Origin: Leptospira meyeri
Lineage (GTDB): Bacteria > Spirochaetota > Leptospiria > Leptospirales > Leptospiraceae
Assembly (NCBI RefSeq): GCF_004368965.1
Contig: NZ_SORO01000001.1
Span: 2,946,001-3,010,000, forward strand
DNA length: 64,000 bases
Reading direction: 5' to 3'
Positions within the stretch are counted from its first letter, which is position 1. Each line of letters starts with the position of its first letter. Of this stretch, positions 45,672-54,072 are shown piece after piece. The translations under genes and the position numbers were made by a program. The notes under the pieces were generated by a model that searched no databases, was not told where the DNA came from, and worked only from the letters and a program-made list of their open reading frames with translations.

Positions 45672-47186
45672 TTAGAATTTTGCTACCATACCGACGATAA
45701 TACCATTTTGGTGGGAAGCCGGTCTTCCAGAAGTATCTACGAATTGTTGACCAGGACCCCAATCTCTTCTTAAATCTACTTTAACTTGGAGGTTTTCCGT
45801 TAAGTCGAAAGTAGGTGTGAAAGTAAGGGTTTTGATTTGTCCGTAGTTACTAGTAGCTCTTGCACCAATCGCATCTTGGAACTTAAGGTCATATCTGTCT
45901 GCAGGGGTTACTGCAAATAGAGGAGGGTTTACTGCAAGTGAACCACCATAACGTTTGTCATCAAGATACTCAAAACGGAAACCAAGTGCAAAGAAGTTAG
46001 TAAACTGATACTTCGCTTGTAATTGGTATGTTTGGTATACTCGTTTTACTTTGTTTTCACGAGTAAAACTTGTGTCTTTTGTGAATCCAGCAGCAACTAA
46101 ACTTGGATCTAAATCAGGAACAAGACCTGGCAGAGCCGCATCTAATTTTGCTTTTGTGATTCCAGATGCTTCATATCCAAATGCTGCTGTATTTGTTTGA
46201 CCTGTTCTTTCACCATAAGTATAGTCAAAGATAGTAGTCAATTTATCAGTAGGTTTGAAGATCAAAATTAAGTTTTGAATCATCCAGTGGTCAGTATGGA
46301 AAGAAGATTGTTTAGGAAATGAAGTTCCAGTAGATTGTTCAAGATAGTAAAGCGCATTGTTTTGTCTGCCTTTGATGTTATCATTAGCTTGCAATGTGTT
46401 CCAAACTACTTGGAATTTATCAGGTACTACATCATACTTCACTTGTGTTCCAATTGCTCTTGTAGGGTTTGGACCATCTGCATAAGCATGTTGTTGTGTG
46501 CTAGTTAGACTTGATCCACCTGCAGCATCCCCGTAAGGAGTAACTCCGACGTATCCAAATTGTTGACCATTTCCTGTATAACCAGTCCCTTGTGCACTGT
46601 TGTAAAGGTAAAGTCCTGTGGATAAGCGATCGTTAATTTGAAGGTTTGCTCTTGCACCAGTATGGATAAATGGGATTGTGTTAAAGAACACATAACCAAT
46701 CGTGTAAGCGATGTTATCCTTTGAGTCAAGAAGTTCCAAACCAATGTGTGTTGCCATCTTTCCTACGTCAACTGTCAACCCTTTAAGTACTGGGAAGTAT
46801 GCTGAAACATAAGCTTGTTGTAACAACTGCATGTTATGGAGAGAGTTCGTTGTTTGATACGGACGTTCTTGGTACATGTTGTTTTGTCCGTTTTGCATAT
46901 CCAAACGGAAACCCCATGGACTTTCTTTATCCGCCAACTTCTCCATAGATAGTTTTACTGCATTCACAGCAAACTGCTTGTTGTAAGTGTGGAAAGTTCC
47001 CGCTGTATCTTGTGTAGCACCTTGCCGGTTGTTTGTAGTATAGTTATAGTATACATCCACATATCCGGAAAAATTTACCAACTCATACCAAGACTTATCC
47101 TTTTCCTTTTTATCCTGAGCAAAAAGGGAAGCTTGGGAAAATAAGGTAGCAACGATCGTCGCCAACAGAGTGTATTTATTTCTCAT
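45672..47186 (-). CDS. OmpL-like outer-membrane porin (BBP2 family)
   Basis: 504 residues. Signal peptide ending SLFA-QDKK. The body shows alternating amphipathic strands from SGYVDVYYNYTTN onward, including the BBP2 signature GLTVDVGKMATHIGLELLDSKDN and HTGARANLQIND, and ends with VGMVAKF, whose terminal Phe is a BAM signal. A barrel of 16 or more strands is expected. It probably passes small solutes through the outer membrane. TAGGAG precedes the ATG; the intergenic region upstream is 179 bases and likely holds the promoter. Confidence 0.88.
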   Translation of the reverse strand: MRNKYTLLATIVATLFSQASLFAQDKKEKDKSWYELVNFSGYVDVYYNYTTNNRQGATQDTAGTFHTYNKQFAVNAVKLSMEKLADKESPWGFRLDMQNGQNNMYQERPYQTTNSLHNMQLLQQAYVSAYFPVLKGLTVDVGKMATHIGLELLDSKDNIAYTIGYVFFNTIPFIHTGARANLQINDRLSTGLYLYNSAQGTGYTGNGQQFGYVGVTPYGDAAGGSSLTSTQQHAYADGPNPTRAIGTQVKYDVVPDKFQVVWNTLQANDNIKGRQNNALYYLEQSTGTSFPKQSSFHTDHWMIQNLILIFKPTDKLTTIFDYTYGERTGQTNTAAFGYEASGITKAKLDAALPGLVPDLDPSLVAAGFTKDTSFTRENKVKRVYQTYQLQAKYQFTNFFALGFRFEYLDDKRYGGSLAVNPPLFAVTPADRYDLKFQDAIGARATSNYGQIKTLTFTPTFDLTENLQVKVDLRRDWGPGQQFVDTSGRPASHQNGIIVGMVAKF

Positions 47187-47365
47187 TTGCCATTTCTCCT
47201 ATGTGAACTTGTTGTGCAAGTTGTGTACCAGGTTGGCGGAAATTCTACTGGGCATTCAGAGAAAAAAAGAGAAACACTGTATTTGAATGGGTTCTTTCGA
47301 AAAAAAAATAAATTTTTGATTAATAAAAGAACAAAAAGGAAAGCAAATGAGATCGAATTCCGATT

Positions 47366-48652
47366 TTAATTAATCAGATTGCTTATAAATTGTGCAGAGT
47401 GACGCAATAGTCCAGAATATTCATTTTCTTTAGGCGCATGTAGGACAAGATCCAAAAGGTGATTTAAGACGGTTCCGTAACTGGTTTTTGGCAGGTTAGG
47501 GAAGGATTCAGCGAGGTGATTGCCGTTCAGTTTCAGATCTGTCAGAAGCAAAGGGGGTTCTTCTTCCCAAATTTGAACCAGTTGCATTGTGGTTTCTCCG
47601 AAAATGGGGGTTAGTTTGAGAATGAATTCCCTATCGATTTTATATCTTGATTGAAAATGTCGCTTAACGGGCGCTAAATATTCCTTTTTTAATGAAAACT
47701 CATCTACGTTGTTTTTTTTGAGACCTGATTCCCATTTGGAAATAATGTCAAAGAACAATAAGCAGTCTTTGGTATTTTGGCCTGAAAACTTTAATGTTCG
47801 TAATATTGATTCTAACTCTTTTAAAGTTGTTTCCGCAATGAAAGAAAAAAAAGCCAAAGCCAATTGGAGTCCGATGATTTCATTGGATGTTCGGTCCAGT
47901 CTTTCTAATATATCCTTTTGAGGAATTAATTCAGTTGGAAGATTAGGTAGAAAAATTTGAAAGATACCTTCTTCGGCGAGTAGTTGGATCATCCGAGAAG
48001 GGTGTTGACCTAAAAAAGATTTTAGAATTTCATCTTGAAAACGTTCTAAGGATATTTTTTTTGTAATTTTTTTTGTTTCATGAATTGCTTTTTTTGTCTC
48101 CGGTTCGATTGAAAAATTCAAAGTACTAGCAAATCGTAAAGCACGAATAGGGCGTAATCCATCTTCAGAAAATCGTTTGATTGGGTTTCCAATCGTACGA
48201 ATTGTCCTTTCTTGGATATCTTTTTGTCCAGAGTGTTCATCAACAAGGAGACCTGTTGTTAAATCAAATGCCAACGCATTCATTGTAAAATCTCTGCGTT
48301 TTAGATCTTCTGATAATGTGGTTCCAAATTCTACATGGTCAGGTCGTCTCCCATCCGTATAATCTTTGTCAATACGATATGTTGTAATCTCGTAATGGAT
48401 TTTATCTAAAACAACTGTTACTGTTCCATGTTCGATTCCTGTGTCGATAACGGTCCGAAAGAGACGTTTGACTTGTTTTGGTTCAGCATTTGTTGTTAAA
48501 TCGTATTCTTTCGGAATTTTACCCATTACCAAATCGCGCACCGAACCTCCGACAAGGAAACATTCAAACCCAGCACGTTTCAGAGCCGAATCAATTTGTA
48601 ATAGGTGGTTTAAGTTGTTTTTAGGGATTAACGATTGAGGATCTATTGGCAA
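47366..48652 (-). CDS. CCA-adding enzyme / poly(A) polymerase family protein
   Basis: 428 residues. Class II nucleotidyltransferase: FLVGGSVRDLVMG followed by KEYDLTTNA, in which the first of the two catalytic Asp positions (usually D-x-D) reads Glu here; then TGIEHGTVTVV, the RRDFTMNALAFD motif and GLRPIRALRFASTLNF. The all-helical C-terminus is complete. It should add CCA to tRNA or poly(A) tails to RNA. The start is TTG at 48652, ten bases inside the end of the Fur-family gene. The Glu-for-Asp change deserves checking against relatives. Confidence 0.85.
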   Translation of the reverse strand: MPIDPQSLIPKNNLNHLLQIDSALKRAGFECFLVGGSVRDLVMGKIPKEYDLTTNAEPKQVKRLFRTVIDTGIEHGTVTVVLDKIHYEITTYRIDKDYTDGRRPDHVEFGTTLSEDLKRRDFTMNALAFDLTTGLLVDEHSGQKDIQERTIRTIGNPIKRFSEDGLRPIRALRFASTLNFSIEPETKKAIHETKKITKKISLERFQDEILKSFLGQHPSRMIQLLAEEGIFQIFLPNLPTELIPQKDILERLDRTSNEIIGLQLALAFFSFIAETTLKELESILRTLKFSGQNTKDCLLFFDIISKWESGLKKNNVDEFSLKKEYLAPVKRHFQSRYKIDREFILKLTPIFGETTMQLVQIWEEEPPLLLTDLKLNGNHLAESFPNLPKTSYGTVLNHLLDLVLHAPKENEYSGLLRHSAQFISNLIN

Positions 48653-49065
48653 TTTCTACACTTGCCTCTAAAAACAATTTCAACCGATTCTGTAGAAAAA
48701 CCTTTTAATTGTTTGGCGGAAGGGATCCCATTCCAAGGGTCATCAATACATTCAATTTTACCACAAACATTACAAATCAAATGCCCATGTGCTGCTGAAA
48801 CAATATGGTTTCCATCAGACTTTAATTCGAAGTAGGTGACCCGATCTGTGGAATGAAGCGAATTTAATAGGTTTTTCTCTTCTAAATCAGATAAGGCTCT
48901 GTAGATGGTCACTCTGTCCCAAGACTCTTCTTTGGGGAGTTTTTCCATGATTTCTTGGTGGTTAAGGGGTCTAGGGGATCCTTGTAGAATGGATAGAACT
49001 TGTTCACGATTTTTCGTTACTTTTAGTCCGATTTTTTTTAGTATTTGAGAAGGATCTCCAGCCAT
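48643..49065 (-). CDS. Fur-family metal-responsive regulator
   Basis: 140 residues from the ATG at 49065, with AGGA 11 bases upstream; the longer frame reaches into the preceding gene and is rejected. An N-terminal winged helix (KIGLKVTKNREQVLSILQG, DRVTIYRALSDLEEKNLL) is followed by the dimerisation domain with HGHLICNVCGKIECID and a final RGKCRNCQ, the two C-x-x-C pairs that hold structural zinc. Whether it is a Fur, Zur or PerR cannot be decided; the sensory His set is only partly recognisable. Coupled to the CCA-enzyme gene downstream. Confidence 0.88.
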   Translation of the reverse strand: MAGDPSQILKKIGLKVTKNREQVLSILQGSPRPLNHQEIMEKLPKEESWDRVTIYRALSDLEEKNLLNSLHSTDRVTYFELKSDGNHIVSAAHGHLICNVCGKIECIDDPWNGIPSAKQLKGFSTESVEIVFRGKCRNCQ

Positions 49066-49097
49066 GATTTGTTTATCCTGTGATGGGCGAAGATTGT

Positions 49098-49463
49098 CTA
49101 TTCTAAAATCACGTTTGCTTTCCAGATTTCCCAATAACGGATTCCCATGCGTGTGTGGACTTGTAAGAATTCTTCAATTTCTCTTCCTTTGTTTTTTTCG
49201 ACAATGACAGGAGCAATTCCTAAATCCAACTTTCGATTGAGAATGGAATCGATTTCTTCTTTGGCCAAATCTGTCACTTTTTCACAATCTTCTTTTCTTT
49301 CTGTGAGTAGCGTTTTGTTTTTCTCACAAAAAGTTGCTGATCGAAAGTGTGATCCAGTCTCTAAAAGCTCATCCAACTGTTTTGTGGCTGACTTTTTACA
49401 ATTCGAAAAGGCAGTGATCAGAAAAAAACTGAAAAGAAGATAAATACAAAACTTCAAGATCAA
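49098..49463 (-). CDS. Small lipoprotein
   Basis: 121 residues. Signal peptide with a leptospiral lipobox, LITAFSNCKKS. The mature part is helical and polar, with two further Cys (TFCEKN, EDCEKV) that could bridge, and a Glu/Lys-rich C-terminus. Unknown family. Its ATG overlaps the RNase H stop by four bases, so it is translated from the same message; the fur-type gene follows 32 bases later. Confidence 0.65.
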   Translation of the reverse strand: MILKFCIYLLFSFFLITAFSNCKKSATKQLDELLETGSHFRSATFCEKNKTLLTERKEDCEKVTDLAKEEIDSILNRKLDLGIAPVIVEKNKGREIEEFLQVHTRMGIRYWEIWKANVILE

Positions 49464-49873
49464 TCCTTTTTATCTTGAGCGAGGTTTGCTAATTGATCTG
49501 CTCGTGAGTTTTGTTCTCGAGGGATGTATTGAATTTCAAAGTTTTGGAAAGATGATTTTAAAGTATCACATTTAGTTTTAAAAACAAGTAAGTCTTTATT
49601 TTTTACTTTATATTCACCTTTCATCTGTTTAACGACAAGTTCGGAATCCAATCGGAATCGAATTTTCTGAAGATTTTGGTTGATGGCTTCTTCCATCCCT
49701 CGATATAAGGCTTGCCATTCTGCTACATTGTTTGTTGCGTTTCCAATTTTTTCAGAAAGAAAAAAAAATTCGACTCCATCATTGTTTTGAAAGGAAACAC
49801 CGATTGCTGCAGGTCCTGGATTTCCGCGGGAACTACCGTCACAGTAAATGAAGGTGGTATCTTTTGTCGACAT
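49460..49873 (-). CDS. rnhA: Ribonuclease HI-like protein
   Basis: 137 residues from the ATG at 49873; a TTG at 49900 would add nine. The four carboxylates of RNase H are visible: Asp in FIYCDGSSRGNPG, Glu in NVAEWQALYRGMEEA, Asp in RLDSELVVKQMKG and Asp in QNSRADQLANLA. It lacks the basic handle of E. coli RNase HI, as in the short Bacillus/archaeal type. It removes RNA from RNA-DNA hybrids. First gene of a run ending with the Fur-family and CCA genes. Confidence 0.88.
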   Translation of the reverse strand: MSTKDTTFIYCDGSSRGNPGPAAIGVSFQNNDGVEFFFLSEKIGNATNNVAEWQALYRGMEEAINQNLQKIRFRLDSELVVKQMKGEYKVKNKDLLVFKTKCDTLKSSFQNFEIQYIPREQNSRADQLANLAQDKKD

Positions 49874-49994
49874 AGCCGACAGTCTTTTCTGTGTATTCAA
49901 TCCTCACCAATCAAAAACATGAACTGATAATAAAAAAAACTTTTGAATTCTGATTTATGAAGGACTTTTTTGCCGTGCCGTGGTAAACGGAGCG

Positions 49995-50043
49995 TATTGG
50001 GTGGCGGGTGGATAACCCCACCCAGTCTCAATAGGGCGGGGAG
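49995..50043 (-). repeat. GC-rich intergenic repeat, copy B
   Basis: Read on the minus strand: CCCCGCCC, spacer, GGGTGGGG, TTATCCACCCGCCACCCAAT. It is closest to copy D. It sits between rnhA and the methyltransferase gene and lies inside a frame open to 49970, showing that this frame's first 38 codons are not real coding. Confidence 0.75.
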
Positions 50044-50083
50044 ATCTATCCAAAAATCCCAACCTGCCCCAAAAGGAAAATGC

Positions 50084-51073
50084 ATGACCGAACGGGGATT
50101 TGGTGCCCTTACCATGTTTGAAAATCGCCTTCGCAAATTAAAGAAGGAACGCGAAAAATGGGCAAAACGAGAATCTATTGAATGTTATCGACTCTATTCT
50201 GAAGACATCCCACAAATACCATGCATTTTGGATCGGTATCCCAGCGGATTGGTATTGTATGACAAAAGTTCCTTACGTTTTCAAGCGGAGGAAGGTCACG
50301 ATGATCGTTTCGATCGAATTGCATCCATTGTTAGAGAAGTATTCCAAATAACAGAAGGACAACTGTATTTAAAACGACGTAAAAAACAAAAAGGGTCAGA
50401 CCAATACGACAAATTAGCCATAGAAGGAAATTTTGAGTGGGTAAAGGAATCAAATTTAGAATTTCGTATCAATCTATCTGATTATTTAGACACTGGCCTT
50501 TTTTTAGACCATCGTATCACAAGAGATTGGATTAGAAAAACCTCCCGTGGAAAATCAGTATTAAATTTATTTTCTTATACAGGTGCATTTTCCGTTTATG
50601 CCGCGTCAGGTGGTGCTAAAAAAACAAAAAGTGTGGATTTATCCAAAACTTATTGCGATTGGGCTTTAAAAAATCTCGAACATAATGGCTTTACGTCGAC
50701 AAATCATCAAATAGTTAATGCTGATATTTTGCAATGGATCGAAGAAGAAACCAAAAATCCAAATAGGGAACGGTATGATTTAATTTTTCTGGATCCTCCC
50801 ACTTTCTCAAATAGTAAAAAAATGCGAGAAGAATGGGATGTCCAAACGAAACATAGAAACCTTCTTTTGTTACTTTTAACAAAATTTCTTTCTAATGATG
50901 GAGAGATTTGGTTCTCTACCAATTTTAGAAAATTCAAAATGGAAGTTGTAGATGAAGAGTGGAACGAACGAGGATTTCTTTGTATCAATCGAACTAAGGA
51001 ATCAATTCCGGCAGACTTTCGCGATGAAAAAATCCACCAGTTGTTCTGCATTAAACCCGATCTTCGAAATTAA
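50084..51073 (+). CDS. SAM-dependent methyltransferase, RlmK-like
   Basis: 329 residues from the ATG at 50084 (AAAAGGA upstream); a frame reaching back to 49970 crosses an intergenic repeat and is rejected. An N-terminal RNA-binding part is followed by the Rossmann fold: LFSYTGAFSVYAASGGAKKTKSVDLS (motif I and the acidic loop), NADILQWIEE and DLIFLDPPTFSNSKKM, an N/DPP-type catalytic motif. This is the class of 23S rRNA guanine N7 methyltransferases (RlmK, the second half of E. coli RlmKL), here stand-alone. Shares a TTAA with the convergent MotA-like gene. Confidence 0.85.
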   Translation: MTERGFGALTMFENRLRKLKKEREKWAKRESIECYRLYSEDIPQIPCILDRYPSGLVLYDKSSLRFQAEEGHDDRFDRIASIVREVFQITEGQLYLKRRKKQKGSDQYDKLAIEGNFEWVKESNLEFRINLSDYLDTGLFLDHRITRDWIRKTSRGKSVLNLFSYTGAFSVYAASGGAKKTKSVDLSKTYCDWALKNLEHNGFTSTNHQIVNADILQWIEEETKNPNRERYDLIFLDPPTFSNSKKMREEWDVQTKHRNLLLLLLTKFLSNDGEIWFSTNFRKFKMEVVDEEWNERGFLCINRTKESIPADFRDEKIHQLFCIKPDLRN

Positions 51074-51810
51074 TATTTAACAAAAGGATCAAGCCGTTCT
51101 GCGAGGATCCTACGATTTTCACCAGATTGTAAAGATAGTATTCCTCTCATGATGGCTTGTCGTTCGTTACTCTCGCGTTTGGCGACAACTTTGAGCTGGT
51201 TTGAAATAGGGAGTAAAATTAAGTTTGCAAACGAAATCCCATAAAAAGTAGCAATGAAGGCTGTTGCTATCCCTTGTCCCAGAACTTTTGTTCCACCATC
51301 TAAATTTTCAAGAACGGTTACAAGCCCTAATACGGTTCCAATGATTCCTACTGTGGGAGAAAAACCTGCTGCAGTTTCAAAAACTTTCGCTGATTTCATA
51401 TCATTCTTTTCTTCTTCTTCATGTGCTTCCCATAAAATTTCTTCAATGGTTCTTGGATCTGAGCCATCAACAATTAGTTGAATCCCTTTTTGTAAGAATG
51501 GGTTATCTAATTTTTTTGCTTCGTCCTCTAAAGATAATAGGCCATCTTTCCTGGCTTTTTCCCAAAAACGAAAAAATACAAGTTTGAGATCTCTTTCTTT
51601 TTTTCGTGAAAGTGCAAATCTTGTATCTCTAACAGCCTTTGTTACTTGGGAAATGGAATACGATGCAAAAGTTGCACCTAATGTTCCACCTACGATTAAT
51701 AACATCGCCGGAAGGTGAAAAAAAGATCTTAATGATGCACCTTCAATTAAAATTGCAACAAACACCGATAAAACGGCTGCGAGGATTCCGAGTAGTGTCG
51801 AATGGATCAT
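51070..51810 (-). CDS. motA: MotA-like stator subunit
   Basis: 246 residues, four membrane helices: MIHSTLLGILAAVLSVFVA, then AMLLIVGGTLGATFASYSI, later KVFETAAGFSPTVGIIGTVLGLVTVLENL and GIATAFIATFYGISFANLILLPI. The cytoplasmic loop with KKERDLKLVFFRFWEKARKDG, typical of MotA, carries the charges that contact FliG. It conducts ions with MotB to turn the periplasmic flagella. No motB is adjacent. Its ATG overlaps the stop of the membrane-TPR gene by four bases, so both are translated together. Confidence 0.88.
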   Translation of the reverse strand: MIHSTLLGILAAVLSVFVAILIEGASLRSFFHLPAMLLIVGGTLGATFASYSISQVTKAVRDTRFALSRKKERDLKLVFFRFWEKARKDGLLSLEDEAKKLDNPFLQKGIQLIVDGSDPRTIEEILWEAHEEEEKNDMKSAKVFETAAGFSPTVGIIGTVLGLVTVLENLDGGTKVLGQGIATAFIATFYGISFANLILLPISNQLKVVAKRESNERQAIMRGILSLQSGENRRILAERLDPFVKY

Positions 51811-53990
51811 TGAATTCTTGCCTCTCTCACGTCAGGTCGAACACTCAACCTTCTAAGTGAATCTTTTTTTTCTATTACTTCGTTTTTGAGTCTTTCCCAA
51901 ATCACGGAATCGGGATTTTCTCTTATTCGTGTGCTGATGATAGGTTCTACTTCTTTCCAATTCTCTTGGTTAATGAATAGACGAACGCGTGCTAGTTCAA
52001 GTTCGTTGGCCTGGTCTGTTTGGTTATTTAAACGATAGAATCGTTCTAATGAACTCATCGTGCGAAGTGCATTGCTCCAATCCCCTAAAGATTCGAACAT
52101 CGGAATCAACGAGTTCCAGGCAAATTCCTGAAATTCAATATCGGAACTTAGGTCTTCTAGAATAGGAATGTATTCTGCTTCTGGAGTTGTAAATTTTAAG
52201 CTATTAAATGCAATTCTGAGTAGGTCTGGCTTGGGAGATTCAAATTTTCTTGCAATGGCAATTGCATCTAATGCTAGTTTGTTTTGTCCTATTGTGTGGT
52301 AAAATCTTGCATATTCCGCAAAGGATTCATAGTAAAGATGTTTGATCTCAAGTGCGTCCTTTCTTAAATCTCCCGATGAATATTTTAAAACGGAATCAAT
52401 CACTGCCACTACTTCCTGGGTTGTTGCATTATCTAATTTTTCAGCAAAATATTTTAATTTCCAATCTACTGGTAAGCTATTAGCAAAACCAATTTTTGAT
52501 TCCAAATAACTCGGATAATAAATATCAAAATTCCAATAGGATTTACGACTTAAAAGGGAAAGTGCATTGATATGATGGAACTGATTGGATTTGTTTCTGG
52601 TTGTGAGGATTAGAAATGGGTGCTGTTCTTGACTTAATCTTTCAATATAGGAGATAATCTGCGATTGGTTGGAGCTAAGACCCAATACTACGGTTTTATC
52701 TTTAATTTCAGAATGTTTTGGTAAAAACGGATTCGACTCAAACGGCAGAACAGATTTATAATAAATATAATCTTTCTTATTGAAAGTTATGTTGGTGATC
52801 GCAAACGGAATAGGATCAAAAATTTCTTTTTTGGAAAAAGGAGAACTGGTTCTAATTGTTGGTGGCGAAAAGAAAAGTAAAACGATCAGGGTCGCAACAG
52901 CTAACATCAAAATTCTGGGTAAACGTACAATGTGTTTCTGCATTAGATAAGGATAAACTAACACTGGTACGAATAACAAGGCCGATACGGTTCGGATACC
53001 CATTGGTAAATTCCAGAAATATAACAAAAAGGAAAGGCCAAGGTAAATACTTGTTTCAAAACCTATCAATAGATATTCTTTATATGGAGTTTTGTTTGGC
53101 TTAAAAAAACCAACAATAGAACCTGTGATGATGCAAAGCGCGATAAAAAAAGAACTCCAATAAGTCTGGTAGATAAAAAAGAAAAAAGCAAAAAGAAGAG
53201 CAACTCTTCCGATGAGAAACACTGCTTTTGTTTCTTTTTTTAATCCACCAAGCAAAGATAAAACTCTTCCAAAGATGACTGAAAAGGAAACAGAAAGGAT
53301 GAGTGGTATTTTGGGTCCTGGTTGGAAATATAAGTGTAAGATACAATACGAAATTAATAACGAAAGAGCGGATCTGTAGAATGGTGCGAATAACGGGTGT
53401 TTGCCGATTTTGGATCGAATTTTGTAAAACTTACTGGAATGAGGATTTCTTTGTACAAATGTACTAAGAAGGTATAAAGATAACAAAATATATAAAACAG
53501 CCAACAATACTTTCATGGAATAGTTTTGGTTGGGCTCAAAGAGTGAGTAAAACGTGAATACTGTTACACCAAGAGCAAAACTTAAAAAACGAAAATCGCG
53601 TAAAGAACCGCCATATATCCCTACAGCAAATGCCGACAATACTCCACTGATTAAAACCAATTCAAAGGAAAAGATATAATCAATTAAGAACTCTGCAGAA
53701 TTAGCTCGTAAAAACCAAAAAATTTGTAAGATGGCCACAACCAGGAGGGCCAGTGCCAAACTTAGAGGTAACGTTTGTTTGTATTTCCTATAAATAAATC
53801 CAATCGCAAAGGAAACAATTAGAAGAATTTGGAGTACTGGGTACGCAGTGTCCGTACGATCGATGAGTGCAAGTTCGGATCCGGCTACATAAAAGAATAG
53901 AGAAAGCACATAACCAATGGATAGGCTAAGACTAAACTCAAGAGAGGGGAAGAGGCCGGTTTCCCAGAAACGTTTCCATTGAGAATCCAT
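51807..53990 (-). CDS. Polytopic membrane protein with C-terminal TPR-like region
   Basis: 727 residues from the ATG at 53990; a GTG at 54023 would add 11. About eleven hydrophobic helices occupy residues ~15-410 (for example SLSLSIGYVLSLFFYVAG and YLLIGFETSIYLGLSFLLYFW). After a loop with AITNITFNKKDYIYYKS follows a helical-repeat half (~530-720) with EYARFYHTIGQNKLALDAIAIARKFE and LGDWSNALRTMSSLERFYRL, which looks like tetratricopeptide repeats. Family not recognised. Translationally coupled to the MotA-like gene, hinting at a role in motility or the envelope. Confidence 0.75.
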   Translation of the reverse strand: MDSQWKRFWETGLFPSLEFSLSLSIGYVLSLFFYVAGSELALIDRTDTAYPVLQILLIVSFAIGFIYRKYKQTLPLSLALALLVVAILQIFWFLRANSAEFLIDYIFSFELVLISGVLSAFAVGIYGGSLRDFRFLSFALGVTVFTFYSLFEPNQNYSMKVLLAVLYILLSLYLLSTFVQRNPHSSKFYKIRSKIGKHPLFAPFYRSALSLLISYCILHLYFQPGPKIPLILSVSFSVIFGRVLSLLGGLKKETKAVFLIGRVALLFAFFFFIYQTYWSSFFIALCIITGSIVGFFKPNKTPYKEYLLIGFETSIYLGLSFLLYFWNLPMGIRTVSALLFVPVLVYPYLMQKHIVRLPRILMLAVATLIVLLFFSPPTIRTSSPFSKKEIFDPIPFAITNITFNKKDYIYYKSVLPFESNPFLPKHSEIKDKTVVLGLSSNQSQIISYIERLSQEQHPFLILTTRNKSNQFHHINALSLLSRKSYWNFDIYYPSYLESKIGFANSLPVDWKLKYFAEKLDNATTQEVVAVIDSVLKYSSGDLRKDALEIKHLYYESFAEYARFYHTIGQNKLALDAIAIARKFESPKPDLLRIAFNSLKFTTPEAEYIPILEDLSSDIEFQEFAWNSLIPMFESLGDWSNALRTMSSLERFYRLNNQTDQANELELARVRLFINQENWKEVEPIISTRIRENPDSVIWERLKNEVIEKKDSLRRLSVRPDVREARIQ

Positions 53991-54072
53991 AGAATTTGCT
54001 ACCAAAGATGTTGGATGGGCCACATTCGCAAACTAAAGAAAATCTTATTTTATTTGGCGGTGCACAAAATGT

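Noticed and set aside
49970..50083. An N-terminal extension of 38 codons on the methyltransferase frame
   Set aside because: It crosses intergenic repeat copy B, and the ATG at 50084 has its own ribosome binding site.
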